Below, piece after piece: positions 1-12,904 of a DNA stretch of 64,000 bases (positions are counted from its first letter, which is position 1; every line of letters begins with the position of its first letter). The translations under genes were made by a program, and so were the position numbers. Source of the stretch: Boletus sp. NGJ (lineage: Eukaryota > Basidiomycota > Agaricomycetes > Boletales > Boletaceae); contig JAGTXK010000026.1 in the NCBI GenBank assembly GCA_019096195.1, forward strand, positions 186,001 through 250,000, given 5' to 3'. Below the pieces are notes generated by a model, which saw nothing but the letters and a program-made list of their open reading frames with translations, did not search any database and was not told the DNA's origin.

Positions 1-1170
1 ATACTATGGACAACTCTGAATTGCTCATTCCCCTGGCAAATATTCACTGCAAAGGGCTCAACCAGAAGTGGAGCCTGCCAACACACCCCCGTCACCACCG
101 CATCTACCCCACTTTGCTAAGGAGTCTGTCATCATCAATTCGTATGGACTAAAAGATCCCCTGGAGAGGTTGGAAAGACTCTCGTTACTCAAGTCTGCCC
201 TTTGGCGATGCATGAGCAGTAGGATACAATAATTCAAAGCAAGTAAAGATTATGAACCCTTGTTTAGGGTGGAGAGGGTGTACATACTCATGGCTTCTGT
301 GAGCATCACATTGATCACCACTTCCATTTGATTTGAGGGTACTTTGGTGCCCATTTTGCTCTCCTATGCCTCCCAATAGGGTTTCTAGAAGTCACCTGGA
401 CGTTCCCGTCATGCCAAAACTGGAATCCATCACTCTAATATCTATCTTTCTATGAGATTATCTTCCACAGGACAAAGATGCAAACTCATTCAGCTCATCT
501 ATGATTGCATTCTCACTCAACTCTTGTCTTCTGAGTGACTCTCTGCAGAATAAGCTTGACTTACTCTCCGAATATTGCATGATGCTTGACAAGCTTGTGA
601 TCTACCTTCACTTCTGGCTCGAGCTAAAACCATGCCTTGTCCTTCCACCGGTTTCCTACCTTGGTCTACACTCCAATGCTGCAAAGAGACCGCATTTCCA
701 TCATCAGGCATTGGTTTCTGCTCTTGTGACCCTGATGGTGCCAAAACTCAGGGCTGTTCGGCTACTGTATACTTGTGCAGAGGAGGAGTTGCACAAAAGC
801 ATGTCTTCATTCACTGCAGAGAATCATCCTTGTCTCAGATAGGTTGGCTCTATATGCATGGGGGTTGGGATACAATATTATTACTGTAGGTTTTACCACA
901 CTTGTGTTTGTTGTACAGACCAAACTGGTGAACTTTCCATCTCCAGCTTGAACTGGTCAATGACCCACTAGGCCTGTTGGACAGAGGTGAGCTTATATGC
1001 ACAGTTGGTGAGTACCTTCACCGCTGCAGTGGGAAAGCCGACGACAATGGGCATAATTTAATCCAACCCAATTCAAAGTTGTTGCTACTCAACGAGAGGG
1101 CTGGCTACCATGGTTTCATCTATGTATAGGCGGAAGATACACCCTCTTGCCAAAGGGCTCACAAGAACAG
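1..1170. other. Unassigned degraded repeat-like DNA
   Basis: No gene could be supported here. Short overlapping frames run both ways, without introns or a recognisable domain. The DNA is CpG-poor like the mobile-element nest to its right, so it is probably more decayed repeat DNA. Homology to the 26-kb region begins only near 1170. Confidence 0.4.
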
Positions 1171-3425
1171 TGTGATATCTACTACATATGTAATGCATTC
1201 AAACACTTTGATTAATGTGTCCCGTTATATGTACCCGAGTGACAACACAACAACCACATGGGATATCTAATCAATAACTTGAGGGTCCCATAGCCTGATT
1301 CCTCCTGATGCTGATCTATTGTGAGCCTAACAATGTAGGTGAGAGGAGAGTAATGCACACCATTAGATGGACCCCCATGGGCAAGGGTTGAGATGGAGTG
1401 GTGGCTTGTTGTGTCTGATGGGAGGTGAGCTGATGTGACAAGGTCCATCATCACCAGAAGAGACACACTGAGTCAGTTCCCCTTGCATCTGTAGCACCTT
1501 GTTCACTACAAGAAGCACCTTCGTTCAGCTGCTTGGGAACAGTAGTCTTGCTGTGTGATTTATTCTATAACATGTGAGGAGTCCTGCATCCAAACTTGAG
1601 GCACAACAAACCTTTTGTTTTCTGAAGGATCTTGCAGCTACTTGCTAGAATAATATGTTAGAGACACTGCATCCAATCATGTATCAAGGAACAACACCCA
1701 CTGGAGTAAGTTGACCTGCAGCCATCCTCGAAGGTCCCTCTTGCCTGTCATCCACTCTTGCTGGTGAGTGGGAAGGAGATTGACGATCAGTAGGCTTATG
1801 TGACTTTCCAACAAGTTGACCGAGCTTGTGTGACATTGGGTCCTTGTTACTTCTCCTGAACGTTGTCTGCAGCCACCTCTTGACCCCCATAGTGCCTTTG
1901 GATGACTCGAGATTTTCCTCACAAAGTGCCTCTGCAGGGAAGGTCACTGGCGGGTACACTGATGGCTATGCTATGACATGAGACGGCAGTATCTCATCCT
2001 CCTGGGGCTCAGCAGAGGATGTGGTGGACAGAGACTCCAATAGTGTTAACATGGAAGCAAGAGGAGATTAAAGTGATCACTAACCTTGTCATAATTGAAC
2101 TCATCAATAGACATGCCCGACCACACCTCGGTCTATGCTATAGTGAGAACTCACCTCAATTGGAGAATGAATGAACTACCTCAAGAAACTTGTTGTTATC
2201 TTTGTTGTATCCCTTAGAGCCAAGTGGACTGGATTTTTCCTTTGTCATACACAATGGAGTCAGCATAACTTTTTTGGCAGCAGAATGACAATATTTTACT
2301 GCAGTGTTAGGTGCTTCAGTGTTGGGGCGGCCTGATGTTGAAGGTGGCTAGTCTTGTTGTACCTTAAGAGTAGATATCTACATGTCAACATAGGGGGCTT
2401 ATGCAACATGGTGGGACTATAAAGGCACAAATACTTACATGGAATGGACCATACAAGTCTGTGAGCACATTGCTGAGGTGACGAACAACAATTTTCCCAT
2501 TGCTTTCTCCATTCACAAGATAGCTGCTGTCCCAAGAGATGGCAATTGACTGTATCTGTTCACTTTCTTCAATGACAGGGCCAGTCAGAGAGTGAGTCAA
2601 TGTGTCCAGAAACAAGATCGAACAGTTTCCAAAGGTGGCGATGAATTTTCCATTGGAGGTGAGAGCAAGAGACTGGACACCACCAGGAATTTGCAGTTCA
2701 GCAAGCTGGGAACCAGTCAACACATCAAAAGACTTGATTTTGTCGTCCTTGGATGTGGCAAAGATTTGTCGACTGTTGCTTGACCATGCTAGATGTGGTC
2801 CCCAGTCAGAGGAATCATTGGGCCTCTGAAGGTGTTTTCCCCTCAAGTGCTGCTAGTCCAGTAATCAAACAGGTTGATTACTCGGGAACATGTCATATTG
2901 TTATCCAGCATAACACTAGAGGAGTGACTGAAGCGAATCTGGGTGTGGTGGTGTCAATGGTGATGAGCTCATTGCCATTGAGACTGTTGAAAATGTGGAC
3001 TGAACTGGCATCCCAACAAGCAGTGGCAATGTGCTTGTCATTTGGGGAGAACTAGATTCTAGTGATATAATTGTCATACTTGAGTGGGCCAACAAGTCGC
3101 TGTCCAGTGTCAATTGTCCAAATGCTCGCATTGAAAGTCTCAGTGGCAAACCGGGTCGAATCTGTGGAAATGTCCACTGCCAACACCTCATTTGATCTGC
3201 CCTCCACGTCGATAACCTTTTCATGCATCTCTCCATCCCACACACTTGCTCCCTCCTTAGTCCCATAAACTATCCACTTGCTGTTCCTCAACATGGAAAT
3301 GGCGTACACTGTCATTCCTGTTTGCTTTAAGACCTGTTGACCATCTGCAAGTCGCCATCATTGAATCCCACCGTCACTCCTGCCCAAAAGATGCTCTCCA
3401 TCAGGGTGGAATGCAACTGTGTATA
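1170..3425 (-). pseudogene. WD40-repeat protein, copy 1, 3' part (dead)
   Basis: Minus-strand frames at 3315-3052 and 2846-2385 give WD40 repeats such as WDGE, SNGKFIAT and WDSSYL, matching block by block the better copy at 26060-28450. The 3' region (about 1170-2300), with Pro/Ser-rich exons, is also shared. This part is broken into several frames. Compared with copy 2 it has lost CpG to TpG/CpA almost everywhere. A 122-bp LTR-like insert sits at 2794-2915, and the 5' end of the gene has been moved 16.4 kb away, to 19850 onward, by a Copia insertion. Repeats of this kind form a beta-propeller protein-binding platform. The native role is unknown, and this copy is surely non-functional. Confidence 0.85.
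2794..2915. mobile_element. 122-bp LTR-like insert with CTAGA target repeat
   Basis: The insert begins TGTGGT and ends ATAACA. It is flanked by CTAGA at 2789-2793 and again at 2916-2920. Its right part is nearly the same as the end of the 872-bp solo LTRs at 4686-5557 and 7121-7992. The paralogous gene at about 27895-27915 has no insert at this point, so it shows the empty site. It looks like a short derivative of that LTR family. Confidence 0.8.
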
Positions 3426-3867
3426 TAATGAGTTCAAGCAAAGTCAGGACACCACGCACTTCAGGCGTGTCTGTGCAATAAGGTCTCAGTTGTTGCACTT
3501 CAGGCAGACAGACTGTGTATTTACCTGTGTGATAAGGTCTATATACATAGTGATTAGACATGGTTTATGTAGGTATCGAGTGGTAACTGCTCACCTCAGT
3601 TGTTGCGCTTCGGGCAGACGGACTGAGGTGTTGTTCTGAATACATCAAGTTTATATACAAAGGGTAAGAACAATGAAGGAGAAGTATCATATGGCATTGA
3701 TTTGGCAAATGGACGCAACAGAGCATAGAGAATGAAGAATTATGTAGTAGAAATGTATACCGAGCGGTCTCACAGTGCCTCAGCACTTTCCATGCTCCCA
3801 GTTGACATGTGGGTGATATGGTGATGTTTCACTGTGCAGCTGCGCGCATGCTTGCTTGATTTCAACA
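3426..3867 (-). repeat. Copia LTR (3' LTR in element sense)
   Basis: This 442-bp block is a direct repeat of 19408-19849. On the minus strand it starts TGTTGAA. The outside flank is GTATA at 3421-3425. It has lost more CpG than its partner in the half nearest 3867. Confidence 0.92.
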
Positions 3868-4031
3868 CTCCCCCTCAAGCCATGCATAGGCTGAGTTCGT
3901 TCGCAAAGTGTTTGACCTTTGGTGATGGCAACACCTTGGTGAAAACATCAGCTATCATGTCATTGGTGGGGCAAAATATTAGTTGTAGTTTACCGTCGTC
4001 AATTATCCATCAAATAAAATGGAAACAGATG

Positions 4032-4685
4032 TCAATATGCTTGGTATGAGCATGGTACTGATGGTCTTTTGGGAGTGTGATTGCTGATTGATTGTCGGAA
4101 AAAAGACTGAGTGCAGTTTTGAGTGGGAAAAATACTTTGTTGAGGAATGAATAAATATGAATGTTGTGAAAGTGAGAGGAGATGCTCCTGGCAGTTGCGC
4201 ATGACTTCTATTCTGAGAAGCCAGTGCAGTTTGCCAAGGTCCGTCACTTCAACATGTTTATGCATGCTCATTTTGGTAGCAGCAATAAGAGCAGGAGACG
4301 TGGCAGTGATGGTGCAGTCATCGACATGGACTATAATGATTACTAATGACTTTTCTGACCATTTGATGAAGACAGCTTGGTCAACTTGGCACTATGTGAA
4401 TCCCATTCGTGAGACAAGGATTTCAATGAGTTTTTGATACCATCGTCGGCCACTTTGTTTGAGTCCGTACAACATTTTTCTGAGCTTGCACACTTTGTGC
4501 AGGTGGTTTAGGTCAGCATATCCAGGGGGTTGTCACATGTAGATGCGTTTGTCAGCAGCTAGTTCTCCATTTGGATATGTACCTTTCACATCAACTTGAT
4601 GTAATTCAAGGTCATGTTGGGCGGCAAGTGCGAGGACTGTATGAATGGATGTAAGCTTGTACCATACTATGTTTCTGGCAGCATC
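4032..4685 (-). mobile_element. Copia reverse-transcriptase block
   Basis: Minus-strand frames show Copia RT signatures (TSIHTVLALAA, LHQVDVKG and DLGKLHWLL). The block belongs to the outer Copia fossil and stops exactly at the left solo LTR. It is broken. Confidence 0.85.
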
Positions 4686-5557
4686 TGTTACGCCAGGTAA
4701 CAATGTGACATGTTTCCAAATAATCAACCCTGTTTGATTATTGGACTAGCAGAACTTGAGGGGAAAATACCTCCCAAGGCCCAATGGTTCCTCAGACTGG
4801 AGACCAACTACTAGCTTTACATAGAGTGTCCTGGTTGCCTCTACAACCAATGGTGAAGTCTTGGATTTACCTCAGTGGCACAATCCTCCGAGAAGGAAGG
4901 GCAGACTGGAATGCGGATGCCAGCGACCAAGTGTCCTGGGCTTACATGGCCTAGTGCTGGTGGCGGAGTCCTGGGCTTATACGGGCCAACCTCTGTTGGA
5001 GTTGGAGTTGCCAAAGCTTTAAAAGCAGGTTCAAACGGCAATGAGGCCACACAAGGGCAATCACCTCCAGAGCGGGAGTGAGCTTCTGAGGTGGGTGGAA
5101 CCAAGAGCTGGAGAAGCTGGGTAGATTACATGGGAAGTTGTGTAGATCTAGGTTAGAGTTACATGAAGGGCCAGTGTCCCTATATATAGGCCCTGCCCAT
5201 CTAGGGCAGGCTTCGTATCGTATATGGTAATCGTAAGTCGCAGACAGAAGATTACCATAATGGATCAAGGCATCAGTCAAATGGTAGGTTGGAATACTAG
5301 GCTGTGTGCGAGAGAGCACAGCTGAGGAGGCAATGTCTATGATCAGATCAAAAGAGGTGAAATGCATGTATCAATGAAATAGGAGGGCGGTGTCCAAACC
5401 AAACAGGTAACTTCCTAGCAAGGGAGTTCCAGATGGAGTAATGCCTGAGTTGGTGTTGCAGGGGAATCTCTGGTCTGAGTCGAAGAATAAGTTGTCCCAT
5501 AGTCCTATGGGGGGTGAAGGGAGAGGAAAAGATGTACCCCCTCCTGTGACCATAACA
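4686..5557 (+). repeat. Solo LTR of a second Copia-like family, left copy
   Basis: The 872-bp repeat starts TGTTAC and ends ATAACA. It has the same length as, and is inverted relative to, 7121-7992. The flanks are GCATC (4681-4685) and TAGAC (5558-5562), which do not match each other but each match a flank of the other copy. It carries a 138-codon open frame identical in both copies, which is LTR sequence and not a gene. Confidence 0.9.
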
Positions 5558-7120
5558 TAGACAGAGAAATGATTGGAAAAATTCCGCACACCTCAAAAGG
5601 ACTTTAGTGTGTGGTGCATGACTGGGAGGAGTCTGCACATGCCGCCATTGAAATGGTCACGGTAATGGAATTACACTGTTGTTTTGGCCACATCACACCA
5701 TCTGCTGCATAACAGCTTGCTGAAAACAGGTTGGTTAGTGGACTAAAATTCGACCTGACAAAAGATGAGGGCACTTTTTGCGAGTCATGCATATATGCAA
5801 AGGCAACTTGGAAACCAATCGTGAAGGAGCAGCAGGGGGAGCGTGCATCTGCTATTGGCAACCTAGTCTGGTCAGATGTCTGGGGACTGGCACCAATTTC
5901 TATCCTATGAAACAAATGATACTATGTCAGCTTTACAGATGACCACTCCTGACTCACCTACCTGTATGTACTGTGCCAGAAGACTGAGACTTTCAAAGCC
6001 TACAAGGGTTTTGAGGCCTGGTTGGACCACTAGCTCGCTGCAAAAGTAAAGATGTTACATTCAGACCAAGGTGGTGAGTACCAAGGCCACGAATTTGTAC
6101 TATACCTACAGCAGCAGGGAACCCTGCAATGTTTTACTGCACCCAACACACCACAGCACAATGGAGTCACAGAATGGCTCAATTGAACAATTTTGGAGCG
6201 TGGACATGCTCTACTCCATGCTAGTGGCATGCCTAAATTTTTGTGGGGTGAAGCAGCATGACACATCATTTGGCTGAAAAACTGGACACCTACCAAAGTA
6301 TTGGATGGGAAGACCCCATACAAATCACCTTCAGTCGAAAGCCAGACCTGTCAAAAGTCTATGAGTGGGAATCTGAAGTTTTTGTGCACACTCAGCTAGG
6401 TAGCAAGCTTGCTTGGTGAGCTGAAAAGGTTAGGTGGATGGGAATTGACAATCAGACGTTGAATGTGTACCATGTGTATTGGCCGATGAAGTGCATCATT
6501 ACCATTGAGTGCAATGTCTACTGGCAGGACTTGCCACATGCCATTGAGGGAGAGAATGAAGGCAATGGAACAGTGATAAGCAATGCCACACCAGCCACTG
6601 CCACGATGTCAGCAGACCCCTCAATTGCCACTACACAGCCGCCTGTCACAGCACCTCCACCCATTCTCATGCCACCCATCAATAATGCCAATAATAACTC
6701 CTCCCATCCCAAACGATTGTGCCAACCGAGTTAGTGGGTACATGACATACTCACTGGGCACAGCACTGACTGCGCCCTACTACAAGGCATTCAACTCCCT
6801 GACCCAGTTCCCAAGGCCACAGGCACCCCTGCTGTGCTTGAGGGGGAGTCCACTGCAGACAATTCAGCTGCCACACTGTCTGACTACGACAACGACATTG
6901 AGTTCTCACTCGGACTTAATGAGGCCATAGCAGAGGCAGAGGCACTCGAGCCCTCTACTGTGACCAAAGCAAAACAGTGATCCGACTGGATACAATGGGA
7001 AAAAGGTATACAGGAGGAGCTCAACACACCCTCAAAGGCTAGCACCTGGAAGCTTATTGACCCACTGCATGAAGTCAATATTGTCAGCTCAAAGTGAATA
7101 TTCTGCACAAAGAAAGACGC
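5558..7120 (+). mobile_element. Copia integrase to RT start block, opposite orientation
   Basis: Plus-strand frames show the integrase zinc-binding region (CESCIYAKATWK), core motifs (SDVWG, HSDQGGEY and NTPQHNGVTEW) and the start of the RT domain near 6985-7118. The block belongs to the outer Copia fossil but reads opposite to its other parts. It lies exactly between the two solo LTRs and is broken. Confidence 0.85.
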
Positions 7121-7992
7121 TGTTACAGTTATAGGAGGGGGTACATCTTTTCCTCTCCCTTCACCCCCCATAGGACTATGGGACAACTTATTCTTCGACT
7201 CAGACCAGAGATTCCCCCGCAACACCAACTCAGGCATTGCCCCATCTGGAACTCCCTTTCTAGGAAGTTACCTGTTTGGTTTGGACACCGCCCTCCTATT
7301 TCATTGATACATGCATTTCACCTCTTTTGATCTGATCATAGACATTGCCTCCTCAGCTGTGCTCTCTCGCACACAGCCTAGTATTCCAACCTACCATTTG
7401 ACTGATGCCTTGATCCATTATGGTAATCTTCTGTCTGCGACTTACGATTACCATATACGATACGAAGCCTGCCCTAGATGGGCAGGGCCTATATATAGGG
7501 ACACTGGCCCTTCATGTAACTCTAACCTAGATCTACACAACTTCCCATGTAATCTACCCAGCTTCTCCAGCTCTTGGTTCCACCCACCTCAGAAGCTCAC
7601 TCCCGCTCTGGAGGTGATTGCCCTTGTGTGGCCTCATTGCCGTTTGAACCTGCTTTTAAAGCTTTGGCAACTCCAACTCCAACAGAGGTTGGCCCGTATA
7701 AGCCCAGGACTCCGCCACCAGCACTAGGCCATGTAAGCCCAGGACACTTGGTCGCTGGCATCCGCATTCCAGTCTGCCCTTCCTTCTCGGAGGATTGTGC
7801 CACTGAGGTAAATCCAAGACTTCGCCATTGGTTGTAGAGGCAACCAAGGACACTCTACGTAAAGCTAGCAGTCAGTCCCCAGTCCGAGGAACCATTGGGC
7901 CTCTGGAGGTATTTTCCTCTCAAGTCCTGCTAGTCCAGTAATCAAACAGGTTGATTACTCGGGAGCATGTCACATTGTTACCCAGTGTAACA
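7121..7992 (-). repeat. Solo LTR of a second Copia-like family, right copy
   Basis: This is the inverted partner of 4686-5557, with equal length (872 bp). The central several hundred bases are essentially identical, while the outer 150-180 bp at one end differ at roughly one base in ten. The flanks are GACGC (7116-7120) and GTCTG (7993-7997). Confidence 0.9.
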
Positions 7993-8880
7993 GTCTGATC
8001 CTTTGATCATGCAGTATCCTCCTGTGAATGTGCTTGAGAAACTGAGTTCATCAAGCCAACCAATCAACACAAGTGTGTATCCAACTTTGGGTGAAAATAG
8101 CACTTCAGTAAGACACAATTTCAATATGTCATACCCATTTAGGACTTCTATAATCATGTCACCAACTCCAGTGGCAGAAAACAGCTGTTTATTTGCAGTG
8201 ATAAGTGATTTGGATGTGATTGGGGTGATTGATTCAAACTGATTGCAATAAGGGGATATGTGGCGCATTGTTCCAGAATTGTACAATTCCACTCAGTGGG
8301 TGTTATCAGTGGTGTCACTGACTTCCATTGCAGTTTCACCATTATCCAGGTGAGTTGTCTTGTTGATGACTTCATCATCTGACAGATCATCCTCCTCTGC
8401 TAGTGAAAACCAATCATCTGTGTCAAGGTCTCCACCTTCTGATGTGTCCATTTTGTTGTCCAACAATTTGAACATCGGCTTTGACAGCTTGTCATGATCC
8501 TCACTTAGGGGATCGGAAACTCCAAAGACTCCATCATCGAAATCAGAGTCAGCAACTATATTGGCTGCATTGGTGGGTCCCTTCTTCTTCTCTCCTGATT
8601 TGTTGTGATATGGTGACAAGTGCTTGTCTGATCCACAGATCCAGCAGGTACACAGTCTTCAACCAGCATTTCCACCTCTCCTGGTGCCTCGGCCACATCC
8701 TCGGGCAGATGATTCTGAGGTAAGTGACAGTGCAACATCTCTGTCTTTTGAATCTCTGTTGTTTTTCACAGGGTATCGGGCTTTCTGATGATCAGCCTCC
8801 TCCGCAACAATAGAGATCAGGATGTCAGGTGACAACATCTTCATTTGGCTATATGTATAGCTGAGTGGCACCAACACCAG
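7993..8880 (-). mobile_element. Copia gag C-terminal and protease-like block
   Basis: Minus-strand frames show a zinc-knuckle-like WICGSDKH stretch, an acidic linker and a protease/pre-integrase-like segment (SATGVGD, LTEVLFSPKVGYTL). The block is part of the outer Copia fossil. It is separated from the gag N-terminal block by the KDZ transposon, and it is broken. Confidence 0.8.
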
Positions 8881-8959
8881 TACTGGCAATAATCATATAT
8901 CAAACTGTGCTACTACCACAAACACAGTGGCACATTAATCACACTTGTGAGATTCTCAT

Positions 8960-9660
8960 GAACAGTGATGTATGAATGATATATGACTACCTGCTATTAC
9001 ACCCTCACCCACTGTCCACACCATAATGTGATGTATCACTGCTTATTGGTACCAGCATAGGATGTAGTATTATATAAGGAATGATATATTACCAATGCTC
9101 CCCACTACCACCACTCATTTGAGTCACTGGCATTTGGTGATACATCAGCCTGTCATATATCAGGGATGGCTCACAGCGACAGGGACTGATACATTACACT
9201 CACATACTGATGAATTGGTGTGTGTCCCCTTCTGAATGTGATGTATCAGGCCATGGTAAGTTCATTCGAATGCATGCTGGCATCAACAACGGGACTGATA
9301 CATCACTCTTGCCCTCAACATGATGTATCAGGCATGGTAAGTTTGCTTGCATGCATGGCCCTTCACGATGGGACTGATGCATTACTCATGCAGGCCATCT
9401 CTCTATGGTTGATACATCACACATGCAGGTTGTTCTCCACTCAATGATACATTAGGGATGGCCCTCCAGGACTGATGCATTATACATGCCAATCATACTC
9501 ATTGATGCATCTGATATATCAGGTATGGTAAGTTCATGAGTGTGTGTGGTGTCGATGACAGGACTGATACATTACTCATGCAGGCCATCTCTCTACGATT
9601 GATACATCATGCACACAGGTTGTTCCCCACTAAATGATACATCACATGTGCTCGAATCAT
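8960..9660. repeat. Left subterminal array of TGATRYATCA-like palindromes
   Basis: Variants of TGATACATCA, TGATGTATCA and TGATATATCA recur about every 30-60 bp, in both orientations, roughly 15-18 times. A similar array lies at the other end of the KDZ element. Such subterminal arrays are usual transposase-binding sites, which is an inference here. Confidence 0.8.
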
Positions 9661-9836
9661 TAGTCTATTCTTGCTAATTATTGTATGTTTCACACATCAT
9701 TGTCATGCTATCAACTGCAGATGGATATATCTCACAATGTGGACAAACAAGTCTGATTAATGGGTATAAAGATACCACCATCTCAATTCACTTCATCTTC
9801 TGTTTTCTAGACCTGACGTTAGTTATGATAACAGGT

Positions 9837-11922
9837 TCACAGATATATATACTTAGATGTTGCAGGCTTGACACCATTTGCTGACGAATGTTTCCTGGGG
9901 GCAGTGGAATCTACACCTATAGAATCTGCTATGAGATTGCGTCTTGATGGTTGATGTGGGCACCTTCTACTCGTTTTCTCAGAGATGCTTGGCAAGATTT
10001 CCTCAGATGGCACAGATACACCACCTTCATTGGTGGATAGCACAAATACACTACCCTCAGTGGTGGATGGTGGAGATACACCATCCTCGGTGGTGGATGG
10101 CAGAGATACACCATCCTTAGTAGTGGATGGCGGAGATACACCACCTTTGTTGGTGGATGGCGGCAGGGCCTCCATGGCAGAGACATGAACTGCAGGTGAG
10201 GGAGCATTGTTAATGGACAGCACAAATACAACTGTGGGAGGGGGAACCATGTTGATGGATGGTATGGGCAGTGTCTGAATGTTAACAGTGAAGATGTTAG
10301 CCATGAAGGAGGGAATCTTGTAATGGGATGGTGCAGACACACAGGTCTGCAAGCCAAACAGAGTGGGGAGTAAGATACCATCTTTTGGTAGGAAAGTTCG
10401 GAGTGTTGTTTTGGACCCATACTTTGCTAGAAAGGTATTGAGTGGATCAATGGCTAAGTGGCTGCTGAAGTCATAGTTGTAGTCAACCACATCAGAGGCA
10501 CTTATTGGATAGAAGTCCATAGTGCCATTGTGCGAGGATTCTGACCAGGTTTGTAATGTGAGTGGGGCGGCAGAATTATTTGCTGACACAATGTGTGGTG
10601 AGGTTGCGTCCGTGTAACTTGGACCTGGTATGCCTGGTAGCAAGACCTCTGCTGACATAAGACTAGAACTCGCATTAGTCACATCAGTCACATTGATGTT
10701 CTCTGGTCTGGCCTCAACATCAACTGTGCTCAATGTCTTGTCAAATGCTAACGATTAGTGAGTACCAGCCAACCAAACCCCTGCTGTTCCAATATACCAG
10801 GATCGTGGCCCTTTATTACATCAGTCCCATCAATGTTGTCTGGTCTGGCCTTGGCCATGTTCAATGGCTTGTCAAACACTAATGATTCAGTGAGTACCAG
10901 CCAACCAAATCCCTGCTGTCCCAACTTACTAGGAACGTGGCTCAGAAATTCTCTATATGGCCGTATGACACCATTGTTGAACTCTGCATAGGCTCAATTG
11001 AATGTGTTGCCTAGTTCAGTAGCGCCAACATGCAAGCTGCAGGCTTTGATTTTTCCCCCAGCTTTGGGTGTAGAACCTCCCATCAAGATACTAAATGACT
11101 AACCAGTCAGCTCCTGCAAGCCCATAAAGAATTGAGCTAGTGTCGGAGCAAGTTGGTTGATATAACTGTTGGCAATGTAAGGCTTCAGTATTGTCACATT
11201 TGCCACAAAACTCACTACTGCCTATCTTTCATTTTCCAGTCATTTTTGGTTTCTTTTCCAGCAACCAGTTCCTTCCAGTGCTTGTCAACCTTAGACAACA
11301 CCTCCGGCAACTCTTTCTTGAACATCTTGCGTGCCTTGCACATGATGGTTGCTAGGTTGGGTGAGAGCCTTTCTCTCTGTGACCCGCCTGAAGTCACTGC
11401 AGCCATAGTGTTAGCCTTGCCCACTTTGTGCGCACTGTCGATGGATGGTCGCACTTTATTCTCATAGTAGAGGCTTAAGTAAGCCTCTACTTTCTGAGGC
11501 TTGCATACACAAATGTCTTTCGATTGTATCAGGTCGGCTATCAACGCCATGTAGACTCTGGCATTTGCATTCTTTGCTACTCGAGACTTTCTTTTGGCCC
11601 TCCACTTGTTTTGTAACTTGTTCCGCAATTGCTAACATAAATCCATTAGCATGATGGCCTCAACATCCCCATGCTTGGTACATACATCTTTACGGTTTTC
11701 CACTGCCGTGGCAAGCTTGTTTTTTTGTTCTGCTGACAGTTCTGTTGTGCTAGATATGTCTGGAAACAAAACTGCTCACTTGGGATATTTTGCAAACCAG
11801 TGTTTAAAGAATTGTGCCCAAAAGCTGCTATAGTCCTGCTTTGCCTGACATTGCTCAAATTGATTGAAAAATTCCTGCAGGAATAACTCCTGCTCGGGAC
11901 TCACCCATGTTGTCGGTGACAT
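9837..11922 (-). pseudogene. KDZ-borne accessory protein, unknown function
   Basis: A minus-strand coding run starts at ATG 11922 (MSPTTWVSPEQELFLQEFF) and continues through 11628-11215 (basic, helical, with KPQKVEAYLSLYYE and SSGG-like TSGGSQRERL) to 10733-9837. The last part is a Pro/Ser-rich tail with about seven repeats of a PPSTTEDGVS-like unit. In-frame stops near 11776 and 11099, both explainable by G-to-A change, and one near 11628 suggest decay, though some breaks could be introns. The protein resembles hypothetical proteins that travel with KDZ transposons in mushrooms (from memory, not searched). It lies divergent to the transposase. No TET/JBP dioxygenase motif (HxD) was seen. The function is unknown. 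Confidence 0.55.
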
Positions 11923-12904
11923 CTTCGGCTTCAGCTAGGTCCAGCATTGCATACAGTGGGAGAGAAATGTGAACATGGTGAGAGAGACGCAATGGGAGAG
12001 AAACATGGGAAATGGGAGAAAAATGTCAAAACTTGTCAGATGGAAAGGTCTCCCTTTACAAGGGAGACATGTATGGTTCCTGACTGTTTGTTGACCCTCT
12101 GATATATCATTCTGTGGACATCTTTGCTGATGAATGTGGCTAAATTGACAGGCTTGCAAGTTAACATGAAGTTTCCTGGCACCAATGTGACCGAAGACTG
12201 TTCTCAAGAACCTTCACTAATTGCCAGTTTGCTCGTCTTTCTATGAACTACCTTCACACCCTCTCTACAGGTAATTGCTCCGAGTTGTCAGAGTCACAAT
12301 GGTGAATGGCTATGTCAGTTTCAACCACCATTCCTCTACATATACCATATCATCCTGGTCACTTCAACACAGGTAATCGCCAGAGATAGATGTATGGCTG
12401 AATATGCCACAATGGCCATGAAGATCAGTAGCCATCTGATTCCACTGCAATAATTGATAGCCACCCTTTGATTCTGCCGCAAAGATCGGTAGCTTGCATC
12501 AGCAGTAGCAGATTCACAACAGGTAGGCACCCCTCACTCTGTCATTTTGGTACCCGGTTGTCAACATTATGACTTCATAAATCTTCCATTGCACATGCAG
12601 CTGGAGTCACCAGACTAAATCTCCTATCACATGAGATGACCAAGGAGACATTAGTTTTGTTCTATGAGCTCTCTTTCCATGTTGATCATATGATGGTATC
12701 ATTTGTAGTGAACATTATTTCCAGGATTAATTAATGGTACCACAAATGAACCGAACATTGTAGCCATGAGTTGCATGAGTCACTGTACTAGAGGTCTAAG
12801 CCACCAACTCCTGGTATGCATCTAGTAGTAATTATCATCCACTCTGAGTCGTGACGCATGACTTCTCTATTTGTCCAGGTGACTGTCTGACATCCTCAAC
12901 TTCA

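Noticed and set aside
4951-7727. Two identical 138-codon frames on opposite strands
   Set aside because: They lie inside the solo LTR copies and reflect LTR identity, not a duplicated gene.
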